From NCBI GenBank assembly GCA_002633025.1, contig NMRB01000076.1, positions 195,924 to 259,923 on the forward strand: a stretch of 64,000 nucleotides of DNA. Direction: 5' to 3'. The notes below the pieces were generated by a model, which saw nothing but the letters and a program-made list of their open reading frames with translations, was not told where the DNA came from and made no database searches. Each line of letters begins with the position of its first letter. Within the stretch, counting starts at the first letter, position 1. Of the stretch, positions 37,401 to 42,386 are shown in pieces. The DNA is from Notospermus geniculatus (Eukaryota > Nemertea > Pilidiophora > Heteronemertea > Lineidae). A program made the translations under genes and the position numbers.

Positions 37401-38412
37401 CCAGTTTCACCGTATCGTTGTCTATGATAGAACTTCCCTCACATCCTTAGCGCAGGTTCTCTCTCTGTTCATGTTCGGTAGAGGTTCATACCATTGAAGG
37501 CCAAAGGTCCATGTGTTAGAATCACCTGCATTCAGTTGGGGGTTTGGGACTTAGGGTTTCAGTGTGTACCTTCAGCTTGCTGTATTTCAGGTTTCTCCGC
37601 TCTGCTTGACCTTTATGCCATCTCTGATAGACATAAAGAACAACAGGCTTCTCATCTTGTGGGTTTCCGAACTAGCATGTATTGTTGCAGACTTCATTTC
37701 CATTGAAGTGTTCTGCTGTTCTCTTCCCTGCTGTCTTCTTCACATTCCCCTGTCCGATTTCTCGTATCTTGAATACCGTAACACCGCCAGTCTGTGATGT
37801 AGTGGCAAACTGAAGCAGTCCATGACAATATTCATCTATTTTATGCCTTCATTATTTTCATTAAACACCATCAGCAGTATCATATCAAGATTCTTTGTTT
37901 TTCTTGTGCATTTTCAAAGTTTTATTTTGACCTCTCACTCCTAGTATTTGGAACCCTGAGGGGCATGTAACAGGGCCTAAGAGTATCAAGTGTCTCATGT
38001 ATCTCATGCCCTGGTTATGTGTCGTACTCCGAACCCCTCAAGATTTCTAAGATTCATCTGCAAAAGCATTTCCCTCGTAAATGTAGTAACAATTATGAAC
38101 TCTGATATCAAATATTAGTAGATACAAAATACATCTATTTTGTGATGAAAATTCAATCATGTTCTTCTTCCACATTTTGAAATCCTTTATCCTTGAAATC
38201 AAATTATGTCCTTTTAAAATTTCTTATCTTTTCTTGAAATTTTGCATGTTTTAGAAGAAATAATCTTGTTTTTTATAAGTCTTATCATCTTCTTATCATT
38301 TTGAAATGATACTAATACTGTTAATGCCCTGTTAATCTTGAACAGAAGGGTAGCCGGAGGCCAACAAACTGCAGGCGGCGGCGGTTACACCAACCAAATG
38401 TATACGGCCTAA
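13409..38412 (+). CDS. PROM1: Prominin (CD133-like) pentaspan membrane glycoprotein, multi-exon, 5' end not found
   Basis: Prominins are cholesterol-binding five-span glycoproteins of plasma-membrane protrusions (microvilli, cilia, photoreceptor discs). Joining the exons listed separately gives, in order: a pre-TM1 segment, TM1, a cysteine-rich cytosolic loop (CFCCCRMCGRCG), TM2, extracellular loop 1, TM3 and TM4, extracellular loop 2 with sequons such as NVS and NTT, TM5 and a long cytoplasmic tail. Order, topology and a total near 885 recovered codons match the family (human PROM1 is 865 residues). Splice phases agree at every junction tested. Missing are the signal peptide with the N-terminus, upstream of 13409, and the beginning of one EL1 exon lost in the 23169-23376 gap. 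The tail is longer than in vertebrates and built of phase 2-2 cassettes, so isoforms are likely. Assignment to prominin is firm; whether it is orthologous to PROM1 or another paralogue is not resolved. Confidence 0.92.
14061..14174. repeat. Hairpin MITE immediately upstream of the TM1 exon
   Basis: The 29-bp ends, GCTGCATTTACCAGACA... and ...TGTCTGGTAAATGCAGC, are inverted with about two mismatches. Inner segments AAGCGGTATATG/CATATCGCTT also pair. The right end lies 23 bp before the acceptor of the exon at 14198, so the polypyrimidine tract sits between the hairpin and the exon. Confidence 0.75.
14198..14403 (+). CDS. PROM1: Prominin exon: TM1, Cys-rich loop, TM2 start
   Basis: It reads YVLHYLGFLICFGLGIIFII..., a hydrophobic span ending VMPIVG. 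A cytosolic CFCCCRMCGRCG cluster follows, then a lysine/arginine-rich linker and the start of TM2 (FGTLLFIVTTFML). The VMPxVG motif and adjoining cysteines are hallmarks of prominins. Acceptor TTCTTCCAG, donor CT|GTAAGT, phase 0 in and phase 2 out. Confidence 0.93.
14956..15131. repeat. Repeat starting TTTAGCTCAGCTGACCAAAG
   Basis: An internal dyad (AGCTCAGCTGACC/GGTCAGCAGAGCT) opens the segment, which contains GTCACGCGTCAGTCCGTCAC and ends near GGGCCTCTTGTTA. The layout resembles a dispersed repeat, but there is no second copy in this window to confirm it. Confidence 0.4.
15164..15243 (+). repeat. tRNA-derived SINE head
   Basis: GGTGCACAGTGGTTGACTG sits in the A-box position (consensus TGGCNNAGTGG) and CACGGGTTTGATTCCCAG supplies the B box, about 30 bp apart as in tRNA promoters. 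It resembles the heads at 21887 and 25988. The tail is cut off by the adjacent CAGGG element at 15249. Confidence 0.6.
15249..15571. mobile_element. Non-autonomous TIR transposon CAGGGTTTCCGCCAGA, 5-bp TSD
   Basis: The termini are CAGGGTTTCCGCCAGA and TCTGGCGGAAACCCTG, with the reversed word GGGTACGG...CCGTACCC and TACCC repeats nearby. The element is flanked by ACTTT (15244-15248) and ACTTT (15572-15576), a clean 5-bp target duplication. The centre is an A/T homopolymer-rich palindrome (15480-15535). CAGGG ends fit hAT-type elements, some of which give 5-bp duplications. The superfamily call is inference. Confidence 0.75.
15671..15880. mobile_element. TA-flanked MITE, TACTCTAAACCGTGAAATTTT family
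   Basis: The left end is TACTCTAAACCGTGAAATTT and the right end AAATTTCATGCTTTACAGTA, an imperfect inverted pair with TA at both edges. This fits a Tc1/mariner-like non-autonomous element. The interior has CGCGAA/TTCGCG words and no coding frame. Confidence 0.65.
15907..16074. mobile_element. MITE, AAGCCTAGTTCACACTGCAGG termini
   Basis: AAGCCTAGTTCACACTGCAG at the left pairs with CTGCAGTGTGAACCAGGCTT at the right. The flanks are TT/TA, possibly a TTA duplication as in Harbinger-type elements. The interior has degenerate CACACT/GTTGT words only. Confidence 0.65.
16542..16668 (+). repeat. 23-bp tandem repeat, AGCATCATCTATACATGTAGA
   Basis: About five units of AGCATCATCTATACATGTAGAC lie head to tail. 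The first is diverged (ATACACGTACCGG) and the last runs into ATGTACCTAGACG. It is a minisatellite in a prominin intron with no coding potential. Confidence 0.8.
16858..16982 (+). repeat. SINE tail fragment
   Basis: AATCTTCATGTGATAGAGAG, GGTTTCCTCCCGCTG and ATGCCATATTTGGCTCTTAG are shared in order with the tail of the repeat at 25988. No tRNA-like head precedes it. Confidence 0.65.
17002..17234. mobile_element. TA-flanked MITE family A, copy 1
   Basis: The element starts TAGACGATTCTGAAATT and ends AATTTCAGAATGGTCTA. Sub-terminal arms CACTTCCGCCGAAATCTCAA and TTGAGATTTCGGCGGAAGTG pair over about 60 bp. The loop carries CAACCTCGATCTGAAAC and GACTCTGACGCAGTG. Four further copies exist in this window (18669, 20020, 46459, 61970). 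The right end is 42 bp from the acceptor at 17277. Confidence 0.85.
17277..17409 (+). CDS. PROM1: Prominin exon: end of TM2 and start of extracellular loop 1
   Basis: It continues from CT of the previous exon and reads LAATVCAFVTNDLIHKQTSD, completing the hydrophobic TM2. It then enters a helical extracellular segment (VINSIQNVETYVQDSAR). Family members have a comparable FVxNxxV...T motif here. Acceptor TTTTCAG, donor AGA|GTAAGT, phase 2 in and phase 0 out. Confidence 0.88.
17705..17771 (+). CDS. PROM1: Prominin exon: extracellular loop 1
   Basis: It reads ELKTTVLNKFDGTKDKIIADFQ, where TKDK and the following aspartate align in pattern with the first loop of vertebrate prominins. The donor A|GTGAGTATG leaves phase 1, exactly what the next 84-bp exon requires. 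The frame stays open past the donor to 17842, but that extension would end in a stop. Confidence 0.85.
18121..18204 (+). CDS. PROM1: Prominin exon, loop 1, duplicated cassette copy a
   Basis: The 84-bp (28-codon) exon is phase 1-1 and reads IAKKVQTQIGELTQAGPLL, then DNATKLAE with an N-glycosylation sequon (NAT). Acceptor TTTCCTTTCAG, donor GAAG|GTAAGG. Base for base it is identical to copy b at 19283. Being symmetrical, either copy or both can be included without shifting the frame. Confidence 0.9.
18669..18913. mobile_element. TA-flanked MITE family A, copy 2
   Basis: The ends are TAGAGAATTCTCAAATTTGC and TTTGAGAATTATCTA, with CACTTCCGCCGAAATCGC arms as in copy 1. It was duplicated along with the exon-bearing segment, giving copy 3 at 20020. 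Confidence 0.85.
19283..19366 (+). CDS. PROM1: Prominin exon, loop 1, duplicated cassette copy b
   Basis: It is identical to the exon at 18121 over all 84 bases, with the same acceptor and donor. Joined in series, the two would read ...KLAE-D-IAKK... in frame, adding 28 residues and a second NAT sequon. It could be a mutually exclusive or additive cassette, or an assembly duplicate. Confidence 0.85.
19429..19612. mobile_element. 184-bp MITE with 8-bp TSD, inserted in duplication copy 2
   Basis: It is absent from the paralogous position at 18280, giving a direct empty-site comparison. It is flanked by CAGCGCCT (19421-19428) and CAGCGCCT (19613-19620). The ends, TAGACTGG... and ...CGGTCTA, form a short terminal inverted repeat. 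An 8-bp duplication is typical of hAT elements; the family itself is not recognised. Confidence 0.88.
20020..20264. mobile_element. TA-flanked MITE family A, copy 3
   Basis: It is the partner of copy 2 within the tandem duplication. Left end TAGACAATTCTCAAATTTGC, right end TTTGAGAATTATCTA, same inner arms. Confidence 0.85.
20500..20660 (+). repeat. GT/G-rich low-complexity stretch
   Basis: GTGAGTGTGGGTGTGGGTG and a run of about 14 G near 20618 occur in an intron. Such G runs can form quadruplexes but often also mark sequencing or assembly difficulty. Confidence 0.6.
21125..21324 (+). CDS. PROM1: Prominin exon: extracellular loop 1, coiled-coil-like
   Basis: It starts by completing GAT (G from the preceding exon) and reads DVTTLRKALQLTQNLTEQL, then a heptad-rich stretch and GCTTQKC. 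A closely spaced cysteine pair in this part of loop 1 is a family feature. NLT is a glycosylation sequon. Acceptor CCTTTCAG, donor AAAG|GTACGT; phase 1 in and phase 0 out. Confidence 0.9.
21669..21680 (+). CDS. PROM1: Prominin microexon (12 bp, VDEA)
   Basis: The acceptor TGTTACAG and strong donor GTGAGT bracket only four codons, GTT GAT GAA GCG. It is phase 0-0, matching the previous exon. Vertebrate prominins have a VDxE motif at this position. Without transcript data it stays tentative. Confidence 0.5.
21887..21970 (+). repeat. tRNA-derived SINE head
   Basis: CAGGGTGGCACAGTGGAAAC gives an A box and CATGGGTTCAGTCCCCAG a B box, spaced as in a tRNA. It resembles the units at 15164 and 25988. 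Confidence 0.6.
23169..23376. other. Assembly gap (208 Ns)
   Basis: A run of N interrupts the prominin gene. The exon emerging at 23377 is already in frame, so its acceptor, and probably further loop-1 codons or another exon, lie in the gap. Confidence 1.
23377..23431 (+). CDS. PROM1: Prominin exon (5' end in gap): extracellular loop 1
   Basis: The visible part reads AYNKISAKITKDVQSYIN and ends in phase 1 at AATG|GTAAGT. It corresponds to the GYQSLNDIPxRVQ region of vertebrate proteins by position and pattern. The start is hidden by Ns. Confidence 0.8.
23543..23619 (+). CDS. PROM1: Prominin exon: extracellular loop 1
   Basis: It reads ESEKAIRDIRGTIEKELTKL, then SDFLSD, an amphipathic helix. 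Acceptor TTTACTTGCAG, donor GAC|GTAAGT; phase 1 in and phase 0 out. Confidence 0.88.
23798..23874 (+). CDS. PROM1: Prominin exon: last part of loop 1 before TM3
   Basis: It reads SVKELGKARATVKDIQPSVK, then KYGNYV, and the KY...Y motif leads into TM3. Phase 0 in and phase 2 out. Its donor GTAAGTGATGACA is duplicated at 24110 by an inserted hairpin element. Confidence 0.9.
23888..24109. mobile_element. Hairpin insertion with 13-bp TSD duplicating a splice donor
   Basis: It is flanked by GTAAGTGATGACA at 23875-23887 and 24110-24122. Inside are two arms of about 85 bp, GGAAGTCAACTTCCAGAACT... and its inverse ...AGTTCTGGAAGTTGACTTCC, containing AACCCCGGTTGGGGTC-type words. They are joined by CTAGTGTGGAAAAGTG/CACTTTTCCACACTAG. 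A target duplication of 13 bp is longer than most DNA transposons make and fits retroposition or an unusual element. A tail without a partner (24072-24109) follows the right arm. Confidence 0.8.
24344..24490 (+). CDS. PROM1: Prominin exon: TM3 and following cytosolic loop
   Basis: It reads MFGGIGLSCVLLLVVLLNYL, then GLMFGACGERPYEDKRACNK and GVGANFLM. The LGLMFGACG...R...C.KGVGANFLM pattern matches the family's YLGLLCGVCG...GVFLM block. Phase 2 in and phase 2 out. Confidence 0.95.
24848..24980 (+). CDS. PROM1: Prominin exon: TM4 and start of loop 2
   Basis: It reads AGVGFIFIFCVLLMFLTMIL, then FIVGGPLETEVCRHLVDPLN. The GxxxE..VCxxLxDP pattern matches the start of loop 2 in prominins. Acceptor TTCCATTTCAG, donor GAG|GTAGGC; phase 2 in and phase 0 out. 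Confidence 0.95.
25184..25266 (+). CDS. PROM1: Prominin exon: extracellular loop 2
   Basis: It reads QLDEIINIGEYAYPKSAKVQ, then LSIQEVLQ. The xxLxxxL..VL segment precedes the conserved NC motif of the next exon. Phase 0 in and phase 2 out. Confidence 0.88.
25405..25486 (+). CDS. PROM1: Prominin exon: loop 2, conserved NC motif
   Basis: It reads NCSDNAAIYSTLKLQNVFNV, then SELIDDA. An N/KxC...tY..L.L...FN pattern is conserved across prominins. NVS is a sequon. Phase 2 in and phase 0 out. Confidence 0.92.
25769..25968. mobile_element. TGTGACCC MITE family, copy 1 (intronic)
   Basis: Termini TGTGACCCGTTCTGG and GAGTCACA are inverted. Sub-terminal AAAACCAGGCATATG/CATATGCCTGGTTTT pair. The core CAACGAACTAAG...ACACCAG is shared with 31183-31380. 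Confidence 0.8.
25988..26165 (+). repeat. tRNA-derived SINE, head plus tail
   Basis: The A box is TCAGAGTGGTGTAGTGG and the B box CCAGGGTCAATCCCCG. The tail AATCTTCATGTGATAGAAAA, TTTCACAGTGCGATTTTCTG, CTCTGGTTCCACC and ATACCATATTTGGCACTC follows. This is the most complete copy in the window and links the heads at 15164 and 21887 with the tails at 12413 and 16858. Confidence 0.75.
26262..27036. mobile_element. TIR element AGTCTCCGCCACGC...GCGTGGCGGAGACT (about 775 bp)
   Basis: The ends AGTCTCCGCCACGC and GCGTGGCGGAGACT are exact inverted repeats. The interior has an AATAAA and inverted CATGTCCTCGGCCC/GAGGACATGGCGGG words around 26670-26790. Frames inside have no transposase motif. It fills an intron between the exons at 25405 and 27131. 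Confidence 0.6.
27131..27205 (+). CDS. PROM1: Prominin exon: loop 2
   Basis: It reads LKKQLLGLTLSDYIALLKAV, then KSETG. Acceptor TTTATTTTCAG, donor GGG|GTAAGG, phase 0-0. A leucine-rich helix typical of loop 2. Confidence 0.85.
27232..27334. mobile_element. Short hairpin MITE TTCATAAAAGCTAGTAAATG
   Basis: TTCATAAAAGCTAGTAAATG at the left pairs with CATTTGCTAACTTTTATGAA at the right, and AGTAAAAGC/GCTTTTACT pair further in. It has 103 bp and no coding content. Confidence 0.65.
27428..27517 (+). CDS. PROM1: Prominin exon: loop 2
   Basis: It reads VDGALLQTNIDKLEQLTKDN, then GLIKKMQTNI. Phase 0-0, acceptor TTTATTACAG, donor ATC|GTAAGT. Heptad pattern. Confidence 0.87.
27933..27980 (+). CDS. PROM1: Prominin exon: loop 2 (48 bp)
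   Basis: It reads DTLKTQMTDLSVANIV, phase 0-0. Acceptor TTTTTCCTTCAG, donor GTG|GTAAGG. A short exon, consistent with the many small loop-2 exons of prominin genes. Confidence 0.85.
28019..28141. mobile_element. Hairpin MITE CAGGGTTGGACCTACCA, 6-bp TSD
   Basis: Near-perfect inverted arms run from CAGGGTTGGACCTACCAT to TGGTAGGTCCAACCCTG, with GAAAATCCCTATTGAAC/GTTCAATAGGGATTTTC near the centre. CTCGTG flanks both sides (28013-28018 and 28142-28147). It lies 38 bp after a prominin donor. Confidence 0.85.
28430..28510 (+). CDS. PROM1: Prominin exon: loop 2
   Basis: It reads ASATSLMTGLEKAQREINTQ, then FNKLIIE, phase 0-0. Acceptor CTTTTCCAG, donor GAA|GTAAGT. Confidence 0.87.
28782..28850 (+). 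CDS. PROM1: Prominin exon: loop 2
   Basis: It reads AANTTANSISQNARLLGRQL, then MDE, with an NTT sequon. Phase 0-0; acceptor TTCTTTCAG, donor GAA|GTAAGT. Confidence 0.87.
29113..29202 (+). CDS. PROM1: Prominin exon: end of loop 2
   Basis: It reads LENNIGNCRPLYDALMGIIN, then TTCKKTLYPL. The GxCxPLxxAL...xxxC pattern is a conserved block before TM5 in prominins. Phase 0-0. Confidence 0.93.
29303..29427 (+). CDS. PROM1: Prominin exon: TM5 and juxtamembrane tail
   Basis: It reads NGFWFAFGWCLFFFIPSLIF, then SVKLAGLYRKTEKYSAKEFD. The N.FWF..G.....L.P.LIF..KLA..YR pattern is highly conserved. Phase 0 in and phase 2 out (GAC GT|GTAAGT). Confidence 0.96.
29610..29753 (+). CDS. PROM1: Prominin cytoplasmic tail exon 1
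   Basis: Completing the codon from GT, it reads VTDHRPPCHVQIDEVEPIPV, then a basic stretch NRRHWAKMTRRHERKHGRQK. Acidic then proline (DEVEPIP) resembles the VETIPM part of vertebrate tails. Phase 2-2. The basic segment is unusual for the family. Confidence 0.82.
30350..30403 (+). CDS. PROM1: Prominin cytoplasmic tail exon 2
   Basis: The 54-bp phase 2-2 exon reads RDANNYHGIYPGDNIPLNE. Acceptor TGTCCATTTCAG, donor GA|GTAAGT. Asn/Tyr-rich, like the NNGYH part of vertebrate prominin tails. Confidence 0.78.
31183..31380. mobile_element. TGTGACCC MITE family, copy 2 (intronic)
   Basis: TGTGACCCTCCACAGCAAAA and its inverse (ACTCTGGAGGGTCACA) bound a core matching copy 1 at 25769. AACCAGTCGCATGTC/GACATGCGACTGATT pair. 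Confidence 0.8.
31648..31804. mobile_element. Hairpin MITE CAGGGGCCTGTTTCATAAAC
   Basis: Arms of about 55 bp begin CAGGGGCCTGTTTCATAAAC and end with its reverse complement. AAAGGCACCTCATTAACTAA pairs with TTAGTTAATGAAGTGCCTTT. No flanking duplication was recognised. Confidence 0.8.
32581..32790 (+). repeat. 30-bp minisatellite, 7 units
   Basis: Seven head-to-tail units of CTGGGTTCTGTTAGGACTTG plus CTGTGGATCA, the sixth and seventh slightly diverged. The unit length is a multiple of three, so frames are open on both strands through the array, but there is no gene evidence. It ends 75 bp before the acceptor at 32866. Confidence 0.95.
32866..32985 (+). CDS. PROM1: Prominin cytoplasmic tail exon 3
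   Basis: The 120-bp phase 2-2 exon reads ENMLGYRIKGKKYKFPHFPL, then SEDTRHLIIEDMLQFIDPSE. Acceptor CATCTATAG, donor AAAG|GTATTT is weaker than its neighbours. No homologue is known to me for this segment. It may be a lineage-specific alternative cassette. Confidence 0.6.
33041..33329. mobile_element. Long inverted-repeat element GGGCGTATTCGAA
   Basis: The 289-bp element has GGGCGTATTCGAATC and GATTCGAATACGCCC ends. Long paired arms include CGTTCTTGACCACACTCGTG and GACTCAACTCGAGAACGGCAG. It sits 55 bp after the exon at 32866. Confidence 0.78.
33783..33824 (+). CDS. PROM1: Candidate prominin tail cassette exon (42 bp)
   Basis: The acceptor TTTCTATGATAG and strong donor AGT|GTAAGT enclose a phase 2-2 open segment reading SDTYTYSAHIPARV after the shared codon. 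Phase and tyrosine content match the other tail exons. There is no homology proof. Confidence 0.4.
34270..36236. other. Intronic stretch, no firm feature
   Basis: It contains short frames only. A possible alternative terminal exon starting at 35909 (see findings) is the one segment with splice-like and phase-compatible properties. Confidence 0.4.
36237..36500 (+). CDS. PROM1: Prominin cytoplasmic tail exon: Pro/Tyr/Gly-rich
   Basis: The 264-bp phase 2-2 exon reads RMRNNPKHYRDGRGLQNAGY and continues through NPDYNPDHRGGYGDGG to PDDYYPHSSQPPAYSAPSPP. It is low in hydrophobics and rich in proline, tyrosine, glycine and arginine. PPAY is a potential WW-domain ligand, which is inference. Acceptor TTTGTACAG, donor AAAA|GTAAGT. 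Confidence 0.85.
36540..36760. repeat. Imperfect repeats of CACTTGT/ACACATGTGTTAC
   Basis: Short degenerate words CACTTGT..., GTCACACTTGTG and ACACATGTGTTAC recur in both orientations after the donor at 36501. The ends TAACTATCACTTACC...GGTACAATC do not make a clear TIR. It is probably a decayed repeat. Confidence 0.35.
36780..38345. other. Intron, no other feature seen
   Basis: AT-rich, with pyrimidine-rich stretches near 38160-38340 leading to the last coding exon. Nothing else is supportable. Confidence 0.5.
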
Positions 38413-38424
38413 ATCATTAGGCTG
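38346..38424 (+). CDS. PROM1: Prominin last coding exon and stop
   Basis: Completing AAA from the previous exon, it reads KRVAGGQQTAGGGGYTNQMY, then TA and stop TAA at 38410-38412. Twelve untranslated bases follow before donor CTG|GTAAGT. Acceptor TTGAACAG. A stop just before the last intron (under 55 nt upstream of the junction) would escape nonsense-mediated decay. Confidence 0.82.
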
Positions 38425-38787
38425 GTAAGTGGTGGATTTAAAATAAGCGTGAACTTTGCCTTTGGTCCCTGGCCAACCCAGCCTCTGTCCTGCTTAGGGC
38501 TACCCTTTGTGAAATGCCAAATTCACTGCAGCTTATCAATTGTAGAATCTTTGATAAAAAACAGTGATAAACTCTGGGGATCATCATCCATGTGGAAAGC
38601 TCGTTGACAAAATGTGTGTTCCCTACCCTTTTGTGTCACCTGATCATATGGTGGAATATACCTTTCGATGCCCAATCCCTTTTGCTGTTTTTCTGCTGCT
38701 GAAGCAAGTGCAATCTCCTCCGTATCCGCGCCGTACCCTCTGACTCCTGTGTACTAACCTCTTTCTACTCATGTCTGTCTCTTTCAG

Positions 38788-38860
38788 GCGACGAACGCAG
38801 GATGTTTTGAGCAACTATTGGAAATTACCACCCATCCAATAAAACGTAAATCCTGATACT
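38788..38860 (+). other. PROM1: 3' UTR exon of prominin with AATAAA
   Basis: Acceptor TGTCTCTTTCAG at 38787, then GCGACGAACGCAGG... and a polyadenylation signal AATAAA at 38838-38843. The end is approximate, placed 15-20 bases after the signal. Confidence 0.65.
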
Positions 38861-38948
38861 CATTATATAATCAGGGTACCTGGTTTGGCATGATCGATTT
38901 TGATCTAAAGCTGCTTGGCTCTGTCGTGAATGAATGAAACTTCTCCAA

Positions 38949-39059
38949 CAGGCCTTTCCTTTTCGAGGTGCGCTAAAATGTGCATGCGCCTTGCAAACAA
39001 TAGAATTTCTATTGTTTGCGAGGATGCACATTTTAGCGCACCTCAAAAGGAAAGGCCTG
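38949..39059. mobile_element. Near-perfect 111-bp palindrome
   Basis: CAGGCCTTTCCTTTTCGAGG...GCAAACAATAGAA on the left pairs with TTCTATTGTTTGC...CCTCAAAAGGAAAGGCCTG on the right, with essentially no loop. It lies about 90 bp beyond the prominin polyadenylation site. Confidence 0.85.
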
Positions 39060-41718
39060 CTCAAAAGATCCTGCAGTAAATACGCTGTGTAGTCCTGACT
39101 AAATACCTTCTCTTTTCCATCGGGAGCCCATTCCCAGTTTTCACCCTTCTTAACCCCACCCGTCTCTGTCTATACCCCTGAGATGTGCTTACCGATGTTG
39201 CATTGGGCAACATCCACTTCTCCTGCTCAGCAACTGACTTCTGGTACTCAAGATGCTGTGGGGAATACCCTTGCTATGGACATAGCTATTCCCTTGATTC
39301 ATTTGTTTTTGCCAGTTTTTCTTGAAGCGACAGTGACCAGTCATTGCCAAGTCCCAATGACAATGACCATCAACTCATCCTGCCCCATCCATATTACAGA
39401 TTCTCATATATCGCTACTTGTTGCATCTACTGCCCAAAGGCAAAAACCCGTAACCTCACAAATACCAAACTAATGAAACTCTTGTACTGTCTTTCACAGT
39501 GACTCTCAATTTATGCCCTGTGAGTTCATTTTGTCTTTTGGTAAAGCAGTGTTATTGCGGCTGCAGTTCAGTGGTGTACATGTATTTTGCTTACCTTTGA
39601 GACTTCCCACTTTATATGTTGTGAAGGTTCTCGGCCTAAACATGGAATCGTCAAGTGTCATGGTACTGCACAGAAGATGTGATACGATGCACAGATAGTT
39701 TTCTGTTTTGGCCAAGAACATTTGATGCATTAAACTCCAAAGAAGTTTTAAATTCACCAGAAGACAAGAAGGCAACAAAACCTGATTTTTACGTTGTACA
39801 TGTTTGAAATGGAAAGAAAGGAATCTTGAGACAGAACAGGATATTTGTGTACCGGTATTTTGGTGAATTCCAACTACTTCATTGGAGCCTGTTGTTAGTT
39901 TCAGTGCATTGGACTGTACATGATGTTGTTTTGTGCTTGACGAAATACACTTGAATTGGTATGGTTATTGATTGAGGACTCAAATTTAGGAGCGGTAAAA
40001 GAAAGATACACGGTATGCAGTGTAATGCACACCACGAAATGGCATTCTTCAGGGACAAAGATGGCTGCTAGTGATACAAAGTTTGGTCAGCTCCAGTGCA
40101 CTGGAATCTGACATGTGGAGGTCAGCGCACAAGGATCTTGTTCATAAAGGAATACGATTTGGAAAATTCAGTCACAGCGTGATAGTTTGTGGATATTGTA
40201 TTAGAACTGTTTATAGAGAAACATATTTTTGTGTTATTCCTTGTATCTGCCTTCAATGCTTCAAATTTGCCATTTATAGCAAAAGCATCTCATCTTTTGC
40301 TAAAAGTAACAACCGTGTCACAGGGATGAACTCTGATATTGTTTTCATTGTTGCTAACTTGGTGAGAAAGAGTTGCCCGCTCCTGGACCACTGTTCAACT
40401 AAGCCATACCGTAGCGAAACCTCGTATGGTTGAATATCGGGGCATGTTCAACCTCAAATGGTCATACTCCTTGCACTCAAGAACAGCATGGAGATATACT
40501 TGTGTGTTCAGTGGTTCCTCGTGATCCTTGTGTGTCTGACAGCCTCACGTACCTTAGCTGTGTTGCATGCCATATCTAGACTCGTGTGAACATAGCTAGG
40601 GACCTTGGGTAACAATTCTGATATCTCTATCATGTCTTCTTTTGCTCATATTTATTAAATGGAGTGTTTTTCTTACTATTTGTGAGTGCAAATATCGTTT
40701 TGTGTGGTTAGGTATACTGTATATGATGGCAATGGCCTTTCAGAATGGCCCCAGAAACAATGCTGATGACTTCTGAACCCATCAACATTACTGGTATACT
40801 CACTCCCTCAGCTTTGTTTTGAGTCGGTCCCCAATGTTACATTCAACTAACCACTGGACTGAACTTATCTATTTTTGACTGAAGATGAAAGAGCCGCCGA
40901 AGCATTGCTGAGGGGTTGAACCATGTAGGTTTTGTCTGTTGGTGACACTAACTGAAAACTTTACCCTCTCCTTAAACCGTGCAATCAGACTCCACCATCT
41001 CAGGAGGAGGGAGAAATTTCGACGGCGGGCGACAGTTTGCCTGTGGAATTTGCCTGGCATGGTCGGCCATGTTGGGGACACTGAAAATAACACAGGAAAT
41101 GCTTGGCCCACATATAAAGTGCCGCAATGTCAAATTGCCACTAACATTTGGATTGAAAAACCAATTACAGAGGTATCAATGATTCAAAGCACATTCAGGC
41201 TAGCTGTATTTGCACTCGTTTTTTTTTTAAAATCTAGGTTGGATTGAGATCAGACTATTCTTTGACTATAGGCTTGAAAACGAAAGCTCTTATGTTTTTG
41301 GCTGTCAAAGTTTTTGGCTGGTTGGTTTATCTGAGATTACCTTCCATCACAATAACAGTTCCTTTTGCCTGTTTTCAAAGATTGTCTGCTCTCGGTGATG
41401 CGCTAGTTTTTTCTAAAGTTGTCTGCCTTGGCTTTGATATTTTTACGGCATTCTCAGTGTCACTTTTTAACATCTTTTGTTATTTTGTATGTTTTAGAAA
41501 TTTGTGGCATGTAAGTTAATGATGAGCTGTTTTAGCAGAGTGACACTTCTTATGTTTTCTGCCAATGGTTGGAGGTTGTATTTGGGTTTTCGTAGAATGA
41601 CATGGCTATCATGGGCAAACAAGATGGCTGCTGCGCACAGTTTTAGCTGGCAGAGTGATACAGTACCTGACGCTGCAAAGTTTTCTCCCACTTCTCTGGT
41701 TTCCTTCTACATAACATT
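39060..41718. other. No gene seen
   Basis: Frames at 39183, 40071 and 40979 have neither domains nor splice support. The segment may be intronic if the exon at 43647 belongs to prominin. Confidence 0.4.
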
Positions 41719-42386
41719 GGGCCGTATTCTACACTCCTCGCGCAGTGTCTTCTCACTCATACCTGTCGTTCATAGACACTGCTTACAATAGCCAGATTCC
41801 CGCCGATTTACCGCATGATGGCAGCACTAGTCAGCGGCCAAACGGCGCCGGCGTTGCTCGGTGCTTCGGCCTGTTTACAAGATCAATCAATATACAAACA
41901 TAATAATCTCATATAGAGAGCCGTTATCCACTTCTTTAGCGATGTTTCAAAACAATAAAGGCACGAACTAAACACTGAAAAGTGCAAAGTGGCACTGCAT
42001 GCTGGACACCGGGGGGAGGGGCATCCATTGCTGTTGTAGACTAGTCGTGCTGCGTCATAATGCAAGAGTCCCATATAAAATGCTTTACGACGAGTGACCA
42101 GTCTGCCACGGTTGTCATGGACGCTGACAGTGAACCAATCAGAAAATGTTTCATGTATTCCGTTAGTTACGCTAAACGCCCTCTAGTGGTAAATCGGCGG
42201 GGATCTGGCCATTGTAAGCAGTGTCTATGAACGACAGGTATGAGTGAGAAGACACTGCGCGAGGAGTGTAGCCGTATTCTAGAACGTTACTTAATATTAA
42301 AGTCCACCTTAAATCTATTGTTCTCGATGGTTTTACAATAGACTTAGGTGGACCTTAACGTTAAGGAACGTTCTAGAATACGGGCC
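41719..42386. mobile_element. Hairpin MITE (GGGCCGTATTCTAGAACGTT) split by a nested insertion
   Basis: The right part, TAGCCGTATTCTAGAACGTTAC... to ...AACGTTCTAGAATACGGGCC (42271-42386), is a hairpin. Its outer left end, GGGCCGTATTC, is found at 41719-41729. The two pieces rejoin exactly when the 541-bp element between them is removed. Confidence 0.88.
41730..42270. mobile_element. 541-bp TIR element with 9-bp TSD (Mutator-like)
   Basis: Long inverted ends (about 85 bp) begin TACACTCCTCGCGCAGTGTC and end GACACTGCGCGAGGAGTGTA, and continue through TCGTTCATAGACACTGCTTA. It is flanked by GCCGTATTC at 41721-41729 and 42271-42279. A 9-bp duplication with long TIRs is the signature of MULEs. No transposase is present, so it is non-autonomous. 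Confidence 0.88.
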
